Part shown: in pieces, positions 53,549 through 62,638 of the stretch
Position numbering within the stretch: the stretch's first letter is position 1
Layout of the letters: each line of letters begins with the position of its first letter
Origin: Agaricicola taiwanensis
Lineage (GTDB): Bacteria; Pseudomonadota; Alphaproteobacteria; Rhizobiales; Methylopilaceae
Direction: 5' to 3'
Length of the DNA: 64,000 nt
NCBI RefSeq assembly: GCF_014635245.1
Contig: NZ_BMCP01000001.1
Coordinates: forward strand, 1,116,001-1,180,000
Position numbers and translations under genes: made by a program
Notes under the pieces: model-generated
The model's input: only the letters and a program-made list of their open reading frames with translations
Told to the model about the DNA's origin: nothing
Database searches by the model: none

Positions 53549-54363
53549 CAGGCAAGGGCCTTCTTGATGGCAAGGAAGTCTCGCCAGGCAAGCCGTTTCT
53601 GCAGAGGGCTGCGCAGCAGGAAAGCCGGATGCAGGGTCGCCATGGCCCTGATGTTGCTTCCGCCCACCGCATAGTCGTGCCAGCGTCCGCGCAGCCGCAA
53701 GATGCCCTCGGAGGTCCTCAGCATCGACTGGGCCGCGGAACCGCCGAGAAAAACCACGACGTCGGGTTCCGCAAGTTCGATCTGACGCTGGATGAAGGGC
53801 AGGCAGATCTGGGTCTCCTGCGGGGTCGGTGTGCGGTTTCCGGGTGGCCGCCACGGCACCACATTGGCGATGTAAACCGCTGCGCGATCGAGGCCGATGG
53901 CGGCGAGCATCTTGTCGAGCAACTGTCCCGAGCGCCCAACGAAAGGGCGGCCCTCGCGATCCTCGTCGCGGCCGGGAGCTTCACCTATCAGCATCAGGCG
54001 CGCACCCGGCGCTCCGTCGGAAAAGACGAGCCGGGTTGCCGTCATCTTCAGCGCACAGCCGTCGAAGGCCTCCAGAAGAGCCCGTAGCTCATCGAGGCTC
54101 TGCGCCTTTGTCGCAGCGGCTCGCGCAGCCATGACATTTTCCTCCGCCGAGGCGGCCAGAACATTGCTTTCGGCCGGTACCGCGGTGACCGGAATGAGCG
54201 GAGGCGAAGCGACAGATGGTGCCGCGAGCCGTTTTGCCGGTAACTCGGCGAAGCGGTCACGCCCTTCTTCGCCGATGGCGATATCCACGCCCATGGCCTG
54301 ATACCACTCAAGGAGGCGGAAAGCCTCTTCGGTGTCCAGAAGCGGTGGATCAGCGTTGGTCAT
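53548..54363 (-). CDS. Uracil-DNA glycosylase, family 4-like
   Basis: A 271-residue protein. The catalytic domain starts after about residue 95: [57 protein letters not shown] and the late TLHPAFLL. These match family 4 uracil-DNA glycosylases. The N-terminal 90 residues are an alanine-rich extension with no motif. Only two cysteines are present (in DGCALK and TQICLPF) where the iron-sulfur form has four, a feature I associate with alphaproteobacterial members. It removes uracil from DNA in base-excision repair. It overlaps the reductase gene by one base. Confidence 0.85.
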   Translation of the reverse strand: MTNADPPLLDTEEAFRLLEWYQAMGVDIAIGEEGRDRFAELPAKRLAAPSVASPPLIPVTAVPAESNVLAASAEENVMAARAAATKAQSLDELRALLEAFDGCALKMTATRLVFSDGAPGARLMLIGEAPGRDEDREGRPFVGRSGQLLDKMLAAIGLDRAAVYIANVVPWRPPGNRTPTPQETQICLPFIQRQIELAEPDVVVFLGGSAAQSMLRTSEGILRLRGRWHDYAVGGSNIRAMATLHPAFLLRSPLQKRLAWRDFLAIKKALA

Positions 54364-54421
54364 GGTCGTTTTCTAGCACGATCCTGCAAGGTTGCAGATC
54401 TTTTGCAGGTGTCGCCGGATG

Positions 54422-55579
54422 TCACAGATCCCGCGCCGGTTCCGGCGCCGATTGAAGTGCCGGATTCGCTGTCTTGGTGCCAGAGAAGGCTCTTGCCAAC
54501 AGATGGCTCGGCTTCTCGAACAGCCGGTAGAACAGCTCGCTGGCCAGCAAGACACTGGCGGCGGCAATGGCCGTCGTCGGCGCCAGCCCCAGGTGACCGT
54601 CGGCCAGATGAAAGATCGCCAGCATGACCGGCATGTGGACGAGGTAAAGCGTGTAGGACACGCGGCCCAGCCACCGCAATGGAGCACAGTTCAGCAGGTT
54701 CCTGGCGGGCGACGCTCCGGCCGCGAGTGCGATGACCCCTACGGCGGCGCCGGCAAACAGCATCTCGGTCATGAAACCCGGCTTCAGGGAGAATAGGCAC
54801 ATGGCGCCTCCGAGCGAGGCGGCGAAACCGATGCGGCTCAAGCCAGAGGCCCAGGCCACGAGCGCTGGCAGGCGCAGCGCCATGATGGCGCCAATGATGA
54901 AGAAGGCCGAAAAGCGCAGCGTGTCGAGCAGCGAGGTCGTGATGTTGCCTTCTACGATCAAGGCGCCATGAAACCCGATGACGTAGAAAGCACAGGCAAC
55001 GGTGAGTGCAGCGGTCTGCGAACGCAGGGCGAGCGCAGCTATGAGGGGGAAGACCAGCGAGATGCGCAGCTCGTGAACCAGGCTCCACATTACCGGATTG
55101 AGCCGCATATCCTCCCATCGGCCGGTCATGGCGAGATGCTTGAGGAGGATGATGGGCTGGGGAGCCGTGTCCCATGACGCTTCGTTGAACCAGGCGGTGA
55201 GAGCCTCGATCTCACCGGGTGATGACAGCTTGTAGAGCATTGCTGCCAGAAGGATGGAGCAGGCGAAGGGGATGTAGATGCGGGTGAGGCGCCGCAGGGC
55301 ATAAATTCCATAGGTCTGGTGCCGGCCGCGCGCGAAGGGCAGCATCAGGACAAAGCCGCTCAGCACGAAAAAGACGATCACTGGCGCACGGCCCGCCATG
55401 AAGGCGGCGGCGGGGGTTTCCCTCAGCATTGCGAGCAGGCTGGCCGATCCTGGCACCAGGGCCAGGATGAAGTGATGGAGGACGACGATCAGCGCAAATA
55501 CGCCGCGAAGGGAATCAAGAGCGGGCAGTCGGCTTGTGTCGGATAGGCGGGATGACGATGCAGGGGGAGAGGAAGCCAT
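54422..55579 (-). CDS. Acyltransferase family 3 membrane protein (OafA/YrhL-like)
   Basis: A 385-residue protein with about ten transmembrane segments. The start LPALDSLRGVFALIVVLHHF carries the family RxxR-like region and histidine, and VFFVLSGFVLMLPFARGR is the second conserved block. These enzymes O-acetylate exported or lipid-linked sugars, for example O-antigen or exopolysaccharide. No SGNH domain is fused at the C-terminus. Its position between the O-antigen block and the housekeeping genes suggests a role in modifying the same surface glycan. Confidence 0.88.
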   Translation of the reverse strand: MASSPPASSSRLSDTSRLPALDSLRGVFALIVVLHHFILALVPGSASLLAMLRETPAAAFMAGRAPVIVFFVLSGFVLMLPFARGRHQTYGIYALRRLTRIYIPFACSILLAAMLYKLSSPGEIEALTAWFNEASWDTAPQPIILLKHLAMTGRWEDMRLNPVMWSLVHELRISLVFPLIAALALRSQTAALTVACAFYVIGFHGALIVEGNITTSLLDTLRFSAFFIIGAIMALRLPALVAWASGLSRIGFAASLGGAMCLFSLKPGFMTEMLFAGAAVGVIALAAGASPARNLLNCAPLRWLGRVSYTLYLVHMPVMLAIFHLADGHLGLAPTTAIAAASVLLASELFYRLFEKPSHLLARAFSGTKTANPALQSAPEPARDL

Positions 55580-55723
55580 CGAATGAGATGTAACCGGCGT
55601 GCAAAATGAACGGCCGAAAGATCGGTCAATCAGGCCACGCGAGAACGTTCACCCCCGTGGACGTCGAGTGCGGAAGGATAGGGCGCCAGCGGGCGATTTT
55701 GTGACCATTGGTGACTTTTTGGT

Positions 55724-55752
55724 TTGGCAGCGACGGTATGCAATTGTATACA
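55724..55752 (+). promoter_or_regulatory. Candidate sigma-70-type promoter of the ETF-QO gene with palindromic -10 region
   Basis: TTGGCA (55724-55729) and TATACA (55747-55752) with a 17-base spacer, giving a leader of about 100 bases before the ATG at 55864. The -10 region lies in the palindromic GTATAC (within TTGTATACAG, 55744-55753), which resembles sites of GntR-family repressors. Upstream, GTGAC occurs twice exactly ten bases apart (55701 and 55711). The hexamers are seen; promoter activity is inference. Confidence 0.5.
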
Positions 55753-55863
55753 GATGATCTGGATGTCTCGGACTTGCCGATTGGCGTCGGATATCCCAGA
55801 AGCATAGTTGAGAAGAATTCCAATCTGCGGCCTATGGCCGGCGGATGAAAAGCAGAGGAAATC

Positions 55864-57549
55864 ATGAGCGACACGACCGCCACTGAACTTCCCGAACGCG
55901 AGGGCATGGATTTCGATGTGGTGATCGTAGGCGCGGGCCCTGCCGGTCTCGCTGCTGCGATCCGGCTCCGTCAACGCGCCGAGGAGGCTGGAACCGATCT
56001 TTCGGTGGTGGTGGTCGAGAAGGGCTCGGAAGTGGGCGCCCACATTCTCTCCGGCGCCGTCATCGATCCCTCGGGGCTCGATGCCCTGCTTCCGGATTGG
56101 CGTGAGGCGGATGATCGTCCGCTCACAACCGAGGTGACCGACGATCGTTTCCTCTATCTGACCGAGACGGGCTCTTTCGGATTGCCCACCGGGCTGATGC
56201 CGAAGTTCATGTCGAACCACAGCTGTTTCATCGGCTCGCTCTCCAACGTCTGCAAATGGCTCGCCACCCGCGCGGAGGCCCTGGGGGTCGAGATCTATCC
56301 AGGCTTTGCCGCCAATGAAGTGCTTTATGATTCCACCGGCAACGTCATCGGCGTTGCCACCGGCGATATGGGCGTCGGCCGCGACGGGCAGCCCAATGCC
56401 GCCTACACGCGCGGTATGGAGCTGCGGGCGAAATACACGCTGTTCGCCGAAGGCGCGCGTGGCCAGCTCTCCAAGCAGCTCATCAAACAGTTCACGCTGG
56501 ATGAGGGCCGGGAACCGCAGAAGTTCGGCATCGGCCTGAAGGAACTGTGGCAGGTGGCGCCGGAGAAGCACAAGCCGGGTCTCGTGCAGCACTCCATGGG
56601 ATGGCCTTTGGACGACGCGACCGGCGGAGGTTCATTCCTCTACCACTTCGGCGACAACCTTGTTGCCGTTGGTTTCGTGGTCCACCTCAACTATCAAAAT
56701 CCTTACCTCTCGCCATTCGACGAATTCCAGCGCATGAAGCTGCACCCGGCGCTGCGCGACACCTTCGAGGGAGGCAAACGAATCTCCTATGGCGCCCGCG
56801 CCATCACGGAAGGCGGATGGCAGTCGGTGCCGAAGCTGGTCTTCCCCGGTGGGGCGTTGATCGGCTGTGCCGCTGGCTTCATCAATGTGCCGCGCATCAA
56901 GGGCAGCCACAATGCGATCGCCACCGGCATGCTCGCCGCCAACAATGTTTTCGATGCGCTGGCCGCCGGCCGAAGCCACGATACGCTGGATGCCTACGAG
57001 AACAGCTGGCGCGAGTCCGCGGTCGGGAAGGATCTGTTCCCCGTCCGTAATGTGAAGCCGCTTTGGTCGAAATTCGGCACGCGCATCGGCGTCATGTTGG
57101 GTGGCCTCGACATGTGGACCAACGCTCTTGCGAAGTTCTCCTTTTTCGGCACCTTGAAGCACGGCAAGCCTGACTGGCAGACCCTCAAACCCGCGTCCGA
57201 ATGCGCCCGGATCGCCTATCCGAAACCTGATGGCGTCATCACTTTCGACAAGCTGTCGTCGGTCTTCCTCTCCTCGACGAATCACGAGGAGGACCAGCCG
57301 CCGCATCTGAAGGTGGCGGACATGGCGCTGCAGAAGAATTCGGAACATGACGTTTATGCCGGCCCGTCTCAGCGGTACTGCCCGGCCGGCGTCTATGAGT
57401 GGGTCGAAGAGCCCGGAGCCGATGCCCGCTTCGTGATCAATGCGCAGAACTGCGTTCACTGCAAAACCTGCGACATCAAGGATCCGAACGCCAACATCAC
57501 ATGGGTAGCGCCGGAAGGCGGAGGTGGGCCGAACTACGCGAACATGTGA
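55864..57549 (+). CDS. Electron transfer flavoprotein-ubiquinone oxidoreductase (ETF-QO)
   Basis: A 561-residue flavoprotein. FAD site VVIVGAGPAGLAAAIRL (residues 20-36), then GAHILSGAVIDP, GCAAGFINVPRIKGSHNA and the iron-sulfur region with CPAGVYEW and NCVHCKTCDIKDP supplying four cysteines. The enzyme takes electrons from ETF, mainly from fatty- and amino-acid oxidation, and gives them to ubiquinone at the inner membrane. Length and motif order are standard. A convincing promoter lies in the 284-base gap upstream. Confidence 0.95.
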   Translation: MSDTTATELPEREGMDFDVVIVGAGPAGLAAAIRLRQRAEEAGTDLSVVVVEKGSEVGAHILSGAVIDPSGLDALLPDWREADDRPLTTEVTDDRFLYLTETGSFGLPTGLMPKFMSNHSCFIGSLSNVCKWLATRAEALGVEIYPGFAANEVLYDSTGNVIGVATGDMGVGRDGQPNAAYTRGMELRAKYTLFAEGARGQLSKQLIKQFTLDEGREPQKFGIGLKELWQVAPEKHKPGLVQHSMGWPLDDATGGGSFLYHFGDNLVAVGFVVHLNYQNPYLSPFDEFQRMKLHPALRDTFEGGKRISYGARAITEGGWQSVPKLVFPGGALIGCAAGFINVPRIKGSHNAIATGMLAANNVFDALAAGRSHDTLDAYENSWRESAVGKDLFPVRNVKPLWSKFGTRIGVMLGGLDMWTNALAKFSFFGTLKHGKPDWQTLKPASECARIAYPKPDGVITFDKLSSVFLSSTNHEEDQPPHLKVADMALQKNSEHDVYAGPSQRYCPAGVYEWVEEPGADARFVINAQNCVHCKTCDIKDPNANITWVAPEGGGGPNYANM

Positions 57550-57651
57550 CCTCTTTGCCACGATCTATGCCTTGTCCTCGCCGCAGCGAGGAGCCATGGT
57601 GCAGGAAAGCCGGCTGATCGTGCGCCGGTCATATCCTGGAGGGCGGGAAAC

Positions 57652-59616
57652 GTGTCGCGTCGAATAATCCGAACGGCTGCCTTTATCATCGCGTTCGGCC
57701 CGGCGGTCGCATCCGCGGCTCCGACGAGTATTGATGACGTCATCGCGCTCGCGCAGGACGGTTCCGCCGCCGGCAACTATCTCGCCGGCCGCTATGCCGC
57801 CATCCAGCGCGATGCGGACGCCGCGGCGACTTTCCTCCAGGCCGCCTTGCGTGCCGACCCGAAGAACGCGGAACTGCTGGACCGCACGTTTCGCTCAACC
57901 CTTGCCGCGGGTGAAATAGATCAGGCCACCAACCTGGCAAGGCGTGTTTCCGCGTCCGATCCGAGCAACCGGGTGGCTCAGCTCGCGCTGGCGATCAAGG
58001 CAATCAAGACACGTCAGTTGGAATCGGCGCGGCGGTACCTGGAGCCGGCGCTCAACGCCGCGACGCCGGATGTGGCCGCGACGCTGGTAACCGGATGGGC
58101 TTGGTACGCTTCCGGCGACGCCAGCAAGGCGCTGGAGACTTTCAATAAGCTCTCCGGCAATGAATTGACCGACTACCTGCGCGACCTGCATTCGGGCCTC
58201 ATGGCGGATGCGGCAGGCCTCAATGACGAGGCAGGCAAGCGTCTGGAAGCGGCCTATCAGGTTGATCCCAACACCTTCCTCGTCGCCGACGCCTATGCAC
58301 GCTGGCTGGCGCGCGCCAAGCGCGTCGATGAGGCAAAATCTATTTATACGGCGGTGCTGCAGGCTTTCCCGAATGATCCAAGATCCGGTGCGGCTCTGGC
58401 GGATCTGGAAAGCGGCAAGATTCCCGGGCCGGCCGTGCGCAGCGCGCGTGACGGGATCGCGGAGGTGCTTTTCAGCTTCGGCCGTCTCGCGAACCGCAGT
58501 GAATCGGCCGAGATCTCACAGGTCTATCTGCAGCTGGCGCTTTATTTGGTGCCCGATCATGAACTGGCTCTGCTGACCCTCGCGGATCTGTCCGAAACGA
58601 TCGGGCAGACGCAGATGGCCATTGATGCCTACCAACGGCTGCCGGTGAAATCCGTTTATAAGCGCGATGCCGAAGTGCGTGTCGCGGTCAACCTCGCCGC
58701 GTTGGAGAAGATGAAGGAAGCGCGGGCCCAGCTCGAAACGCTGATCTATCGTGCGCCCAACGATCTCGATGCCTATGTTGCGCTCGGTGGGCTGCTTCAT
58801 CGCGACAAGAAATATGCCGAGGCCGCCAAGGTCTATACCCGCGCCATCGCCACATTGGACGAGCCGAAGCCGCAGCACTGGTCGCTGTTCTTCGCGCGCG
58901 CTGTTGCCTACGACGGGGCGAAGCAATGGAACAAAGCGCAAGCGGACCTGGAGAAGGCGGTCGAACTGTCGAGCGAACAGGCGACAGTGCTGAACTATCT
59001 GGGCTATTCCTGGGTCGACCGGCACATCAATGTGGACAAGGGCCTGGAGCTCATCCGGTCCGCCGTGGAACTGCGCCCTAACGATGGAGACATCGTCGAC
59101 AGCTTGGGTTGGGCTTATTACCGCCTCGGCCGCTACGAGGATGCGGTGACCGAGCTGGAACGGGCGATCGACCTGCGTCCGCAGTCGTGGGAAATCAACG
59201 ATCACCTCGGCGACGCCTACTGGAAGGTCGGACGGAAGCTGGAAGCGCGATTTCAATGGGCTCACGCCCGGGATCTGAAGCCCGACGAGGAGAAGCTGGC
59301 GCTGATCGAGCGCAAGCTTGCCGAAGGACTGGAGCCGGTCGAAACGGAGCTTGAGAGGAAACGTGCCGAAGAGCGCGCCGGCGAGGATGCCGAGCCGAAG
59401 GACACCATGGCCGCCACACAGGCTGTCCCGACGGCGACCCCCGTGGTCGCAGAGGGAACCTTCACGGTGCGGCCCGGCGACACGCTCTGGATCATCTCCG
59501 AGGAAATTTTAGGAGACGGCAACCGCTATCCCGAGCTTATCCGGGCGAACGAGACGCTCCAGCGCAACCCCAACAGGTTGATCCCCGGCCAGGTCCTTAA
59601 ACTTCCGGAACGCTGA
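57652..59616 (+). CDS. TPR-repeat protein with C-terminal LysM domain, exported
   Basis: A 654-residue protein with GTG start (GGAGGGCGGGAAAC before it) and a signal peptide (residues 1-23, cleavage near ASAAP). Tetratricopeptide repeats fill most of residues 40-555, clearest at LNYLGYSWVDR and DIVDSLGWAYYRLGRYEDAVTELERAI. A charged linker follows, then a LysM domain (about 603-653, FTVRPGDTLWIISEEIL and NRLIPGQVLKLP). The LysM part would bind peptidoglycan in the periplasm and the repeats a protein partner. TPR proteins next to ispE are common in this group, but the added LysM is less usual. Confidence 0.85.
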   Translation: MSRRIIRTAAFIIAFGPAVASAAPTSIDDVIALAQDGSAAGNYLAGRYAAIQRDADAAATFLQAALRADPKNAELLDRTFRSTLAAGEIDQATNLARRVSASDPSNRVAQLALAIKAIKTRQLESARRYLEPALNAATPDVAATLVTGWAWYASGDASKALETFNKLSGNELTDYLRDLHSGLMADAAGLNDEAGKRLEAAYQVDPNTFLVADAYARWLARAKRVDEAKSIYTAVLQAFPNDPRSGAALADLESGKIPGPAVRSARDGIAEVLFSFGRLANRSESAEISQVYLQLALYLVPDHELALLTLADLSETIGQTQMAIDAYQRLPVKSVYKRDAEVRVAVNLAALEKMKEARAQLETLIYRAPNDLDAYVALGGLLHRDKKYAEAAKVYTRAIATLDEPKPQHWSLFFARAVAYDGAKQWNKAQADLEKAVELSSEQATVLNYLGYSWVDRHINVDKGLELIRSAVELRPNDGDIVDSLGWAYYRLGRYEDAVTELERAIDLRPQSWEINDHLGDAYWKVGRKLEARFQWAHARDLKPDEEKLALIERKLAEGLEPVETELERKRAEERAGEDAEPKDTMAATQAVPTATPVVAEGTFTVRPGDTLWIISEEILGDGNRYPELIRANETLQRNPNRLIPGQVLKLPER

Positions 59617-59633
59617 GCGCGGGAAACGTTCGA

Positions 59634-60512
59634 ATGCCGGACCAACGCCTGCGGGAGGAGGCCCCCGCGAAGGTCAATCTCACCCTGCGCGTCCTTGGCC
59701 GCCGGAACGATGGCTTCCACGATTTGGAAAGTCTCGTCGCCTTCGCCGATGTGGGAGACGAAGTCTGGCTTTCGCCAGGTCATGAGACGAGGCTGGACGT
59801 GGCGGGGAGCCATGCCGGTCTCCTCGGCGACGCCACCGAGAACCTTATCCTCAAGGCTCATCGCGAGCTTAAGACGCGCATTCCCGGACTGCGCGGCGGT
59901 GTCTTTTCGCTTCACAAGAACCTGCCGGTTGCGGCGGGATTGGGTGGCGGATCATCCGATGCGGCCGCGGCGCTGCGCCTCCTCGCGAGGCTCAATGAAC
60001 TGACCCTCGATGACCCACGCCTGCGGGAGGCCGGGGAGGCGATCGGATCGGACGTGCCGGTCTGCATCGAGCGGAAGGCGCGGATCATGCGCGGCAGGGG
60101 AGAAAACCTGGGGCCGGCCATGGTCCTTCCGCCGCTGCCTGCCGTGCTGGTCAACCCTCGCCTGGCCCTATCGACGCCGGCGGTTTTCGGAAAGCTCGGC
60201 TTACGGCCAGGGGAGAGCGTCGCTGGTGGTCATGCCTCGGAATTGCCCAGCGGCGCCGATTACGCGGCAGCACTCTCATACCTTGCAGGCGCGGCAAATG
60301 ATCTGGAGCCGCCGGCGATTGGCCTCGCACCTGCCATCGAGGAGGTGATCGACGCTCTGACGGCCACCGAAGGCGCTGATCTGGTCCGGATGTCCGGTTC
60401 CGGGGCCACCGTCTTCGCGCTCTACGGCAGCGAGGCTGCTGCCGCGGCGGCAACCGGCCGGATGGCTGCCGAACATGCGGGCTGGTGGGTCACGACGACG
60501 ATGCTGCGCTGA
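59634..60512 (+). CDS. ispE: 4-diphosphocytidyl-2-C-methyl-D-erythritol kinase (IspE)
   Basis: A 292-residue GHMP kinase. APAKVNLTLRVLGRR near the start, the ATP loop LPVAAGLGGGSSDAAAALR and the C-terminal VRMSGSGATVFALYG identify IspE. It phosphorylates CDP-methylerythritol in the non-mevalonate isoprenoid route in the cytoplasm. It lies 17 bases after the TPR gene. Its convergent neighbour makes polyprenyl diphosphate, a later step in the same pathway. Confidence 0.95.
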   Translation: MPDQRLREEAPAKVNLTLRVLGRRNDGFHDLESLVAFADVGDEVWLSPGHETRLDVAGSHAGLLGDATENLILKAHRELKTRIPGLRGGVFSLHKNLPVAAGLGGGSSDAAAALRLLARLNELTLDDPRLREAGEAIGSDVPVCIERKARIMRGRGENLGPAMVLPPLPAVLVNPRLALSTPAVFGKLGLRPGESVAGGHASELPSGADYAAALSYLAGAANDLEPPAIGLAPAIEEVIDALTATEGADLVRMSGSGATVFALYGSEAAAAAATGRMAAEHAGWWVTTTMLR

Positions 60513-60517
60513 GCTCG

Positions 60518-61537
60518 CTAATGGGCGCGTTCAACGACGAAATCGACCGTCTCCAGAAGAGCCGCCTTGATGGGTGATGGCGGGAAGAGACCGAGCGCGT
60601 CACGAGCCATTGAACCATAGTGCCGCGCCCGCAGCAGTGTGTCGCGGAGAGCCTCGTGGTGGGTCAGGATCTGCAGGGCGCGTTCGAGATCGCCGTCAAC
60701 GGCGCCACCTTCCACGAGCGCCCGCGTCCAGAAGGCTCGTTCCTCGTCATCGCCACGACGGAAGGCGAGAACGATGGGCAGCGTGATCTTGCCCTCGCGG
60801 AAATCGTCGCCGACCTTCTTGCCCAGCTTGGCTTCCGAGCCGCCGTAATCGAGCGCGTCATCGATCAGCTGGAAGGCGATCCCCAAATTCATGCCATAGG
60901 AGCGGCAGGCGGCACGTTCCGCTTTCGGGCGCCCTGCCATTGCCGGCCCGACCTCGCAGGCGGCGGCGAACAGTTCCGCCGTTTTCGCACGCACCACGGC
61001 CAGGTAATCATCTTCGCTGGTGGCGGTGTTCTTGGCCGTGGAAAGTTGAAGCACCTCGCCTTCGGCGATGACCGCGGCCGCCGTCGCCAGAATGTCCAGC
61101 GATTCAAGCGAACCGACTTCGACCATCATCTTGAAGGCCTGGCCGAGAAGGAAGTCTCCCACCAGCACGCTGGCGGCGTTGCCCCACACCAGGCGCGCGG
61201 CATTCTTGCCGCGGCGCATGTCGCTTTCGTCAACCACATCGTCGTGGAGCAGGGTTGCCGTGTGCATGAACTCCACGGCGGCGGCCAGTTTCACATCCCC
61301 GTCGCCTTCATAGTCCGAGAGCATGCCGCCGGCGAGCGTCAGCATGGGGCGGATTCGCTTTCCACCGGACGAAATGAGGTGATTGGCGACCTCCGGAATC
61401 ATCTCGACGTCGGATCCAACGCGGCTGAGAATCAGCGCGTTAACGCGCTGCATGTTAGCGGCGACGAGCCCGCTCAGCTTCTCGATGCCCGACGACCGCT
61501 CCGGTCGTGGTTCATCCAACGGCAGAACAACACCCAC
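60518..61537 (-). CDS. ispB: Polyprenyl diphosphate synthase (octa/decaprenyl type)
   Basis: A 339-residue trans-prenyltransferase with GTG start. First aspartate-rich motif LLHDDVVDESDMRRG, second QLIDDALDYGG, plus GGKRIRPMLTLAGG. It adds isopentenyl units to make the long side chain of ubiquinone. A start at the in-frame ATG near 61453 would shorten the N-terminus by 28 residues, but the longer form fits family length. Divergent from the DUF2007 gene with 101 bases between. Confidence 0.92.
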   Translation of the reverse strand: MGVVLPLDEPRPERSSGIEKLSGLVAANMQRVNALILSRVGSDVEMIPEVANHLISSGGKRIRPMLTLAGGMLSDYEGDGDVKLAAAVEFMHTATLLHDDVVDESDMRRGKNAARLVWGNAASVLVGDFLLGQAFKMMVEVGSLESLDILATAAAVIAEGEVLQLSTAKNTATSEDDYLAVVRAKTAELFAAACEVGPAMAGRPKAERAACRSYGMNLGIAFQLIDDALDYGGSEAKLGKKVGDDFREGKITLPIVLAFRRGDDEERAFWTRALVEGGAVDGDLERALQILTHHEALRDTLLRARHYGSMARDALGLFPPSPIKAALLETVDFVVERAH

Positions 61538-61638
61538 GTAGAGGCTTTCCTTTGGTTTAAACCCGTGCGGACAGTAGAGAATATGGGGCGGTCACGGCAA
61601 GCCGTCCACAAGAAGCCGATCGCCGCAGGGAAAGCTTT

Positions 61639-61869
61639 ATGCACGAATTGATCCGCACCAACGACGTCGTCCTTCTTTCCTACGTCCAGTCCCTGCTCCA
61701 GGAGGCGGGGATAGAATACCTGCTGCTGGATGGCCACATGAGCGTGCTTGATGGATCAATCGGGGCGATCCCGCGCCGGCTTCTTGTCGATGAGGATCAT
61801 AATTTGAAGGCGCGCCGTCTCCTGCGCGATCACGGTCTTGGCCATGAGCTGCGCGATGACCGACCGTGA
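61639..61869 (+). CDS. DUF2007 domain protein
   Basis: A 76-residue cytoplasmic protein of the DUF2007 family (putative signal-transducing protein): MHELIRTNDVVLLSYVQSLLQEAGIEYLLLD-like opening, then IPRRLLVDEDHNLKARRLL. The fold is a small alpha/beta domain related to PII-like or ACT-like modules; the function is not established. A gene pair of DUF2007 and TrmN6-like methyltransferase divergent from a polyprenyl synthase is common in Hyphomicrobiales. It overlaps the methyltransferase by 14 bases. Confidence 0.85.
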   Translation: MHELIRTNDVVLLSYVQSLLQEAGIEYLLLDGHMSVLDGSIGAIPRRLLVDEDHNLKARRLLRDHGLGHELRDDRP

Positions 61870-62638
61870 ACTGACGACGGAAGATCGCCTGCTGAATGGG
61901 CGCCTCCTGGTGCGCCAGCCTGCGCGCGGACATCGTGCCGGCACCGATGCCGTCTTGCTTGCGGCTGCGGTACAGGCGGACAGCGGTCAGACCATCGCTG
62001 ATTTCGGCGCCGGCGTCGGCAGCGTCGGTCTCATGGTGGCTGCACGTTGCCCCGATTGCAGGCTGACCCTCGTGGAGATTGATGGCTTCCTTGCCGAGCT
62101 GGCGCGGCAGAATGTTTCCGCCAACCATGTCCTGGCCGATGTCGTGGAAGCCAATGTCGAAACCGCGAATCTCGCCCCCGGCAGTTTTGATCACGTTGCC
62201 ATGAACCCGCCATTCTACCCGCCGGCCGCCAAGAGATCGCCGGACCCCCGCACGGCTCGGGCGCGTATCGGAGAGGAAGGCTTGGTAGAAGCGTGGATCG
62301 AGACCGCTCATCGCGTTCTGAGGCCGGGGGGCGTCCTCACCCTGATCCATCGGGCTGACGCGCTCGCTGGTATCCTGACGGCCATGGCAGGCTTCGGCAG
62401 CCTGGTGGTCGCGCCGGTGCAGCCCCATGCGAATGCCAGCGCCTCACGTGTCATCATCGCTGGCGTCAAAAATGCGAAAGGGCCGCTCGTGCTGGAGCGG
62501 CCCTTGATTTTGAACACGATGGAAAACCTATTTACGCCGGAGGCGCGCGCCATCCATCAGGGCGCGGCATTTGAGCGGAGCTGGCCCGCGCCGCGTAGGC
62601 AACGGCGCCTACGACCTAGCCGTTACCAGCCGCGATAG
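61856..62638 (+). CDS. tRNA1(Val) A37 N6-methyltransferase-like protein (TrmN6 family)
   Basis: About 260 residues from the ATG at 61856. SAM motif TIADFGAGVGSVGLMVA and the catalytic NPPFY in VAMNPPFYPPA, as in N6-adenine methylases, with LLNGRLLVRQPARGHRAGTDAVLLAA at the start typical of TrmN6. It probably methylates A37 of tRNA-Val. The C-terminal 14 bases overlap the end of the convergent secreted-protein gene, and a strong hairpin lies inside its 3' part. Confidence 0.85.
   Translation: MTDRELTTEDRLLNGRLLVRQPARGHRAGTDAVLLAAAVQADSGQTIADFGAGVGSVGLMVAARCPDCRLTLVEIDGFLAELARQNVSANHVLADVVEANVETANLAPGSFDHVAMNPPFYPPAAKRSPDPRTARARIGEEGLVEAWIETAHRVLRPGGVLTLIHRADALAGILTAMAGFGSLVVAPVQPHANASASRVIIAGVKNAKGPLVLERPLILNTMENLFTPEARAIHQGAAFERSWPAPRRQRRLRPSRYQPR
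62478..62505 (-). terminator. Hairpin terminator for the minus-strand secreted-protein gene, inside the end of the methyltransferase gene
   Basis: A perfect 11-base inverted repeat (AAGGGCCGCTC / GAGCGGCCCTT) with a 6-base loop. Reading the minus strand, it is followed by TTTCGCATTTTT. It lies 118 bases after the stop of the secreted-protein gene. On the plus strand it falls within the TrmN6-like coding sequence, followed by TTGATTTT, where translating ribosomes should prevent termination. The stem is clear; the use as terminator is inference. Confidence 0.6.
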
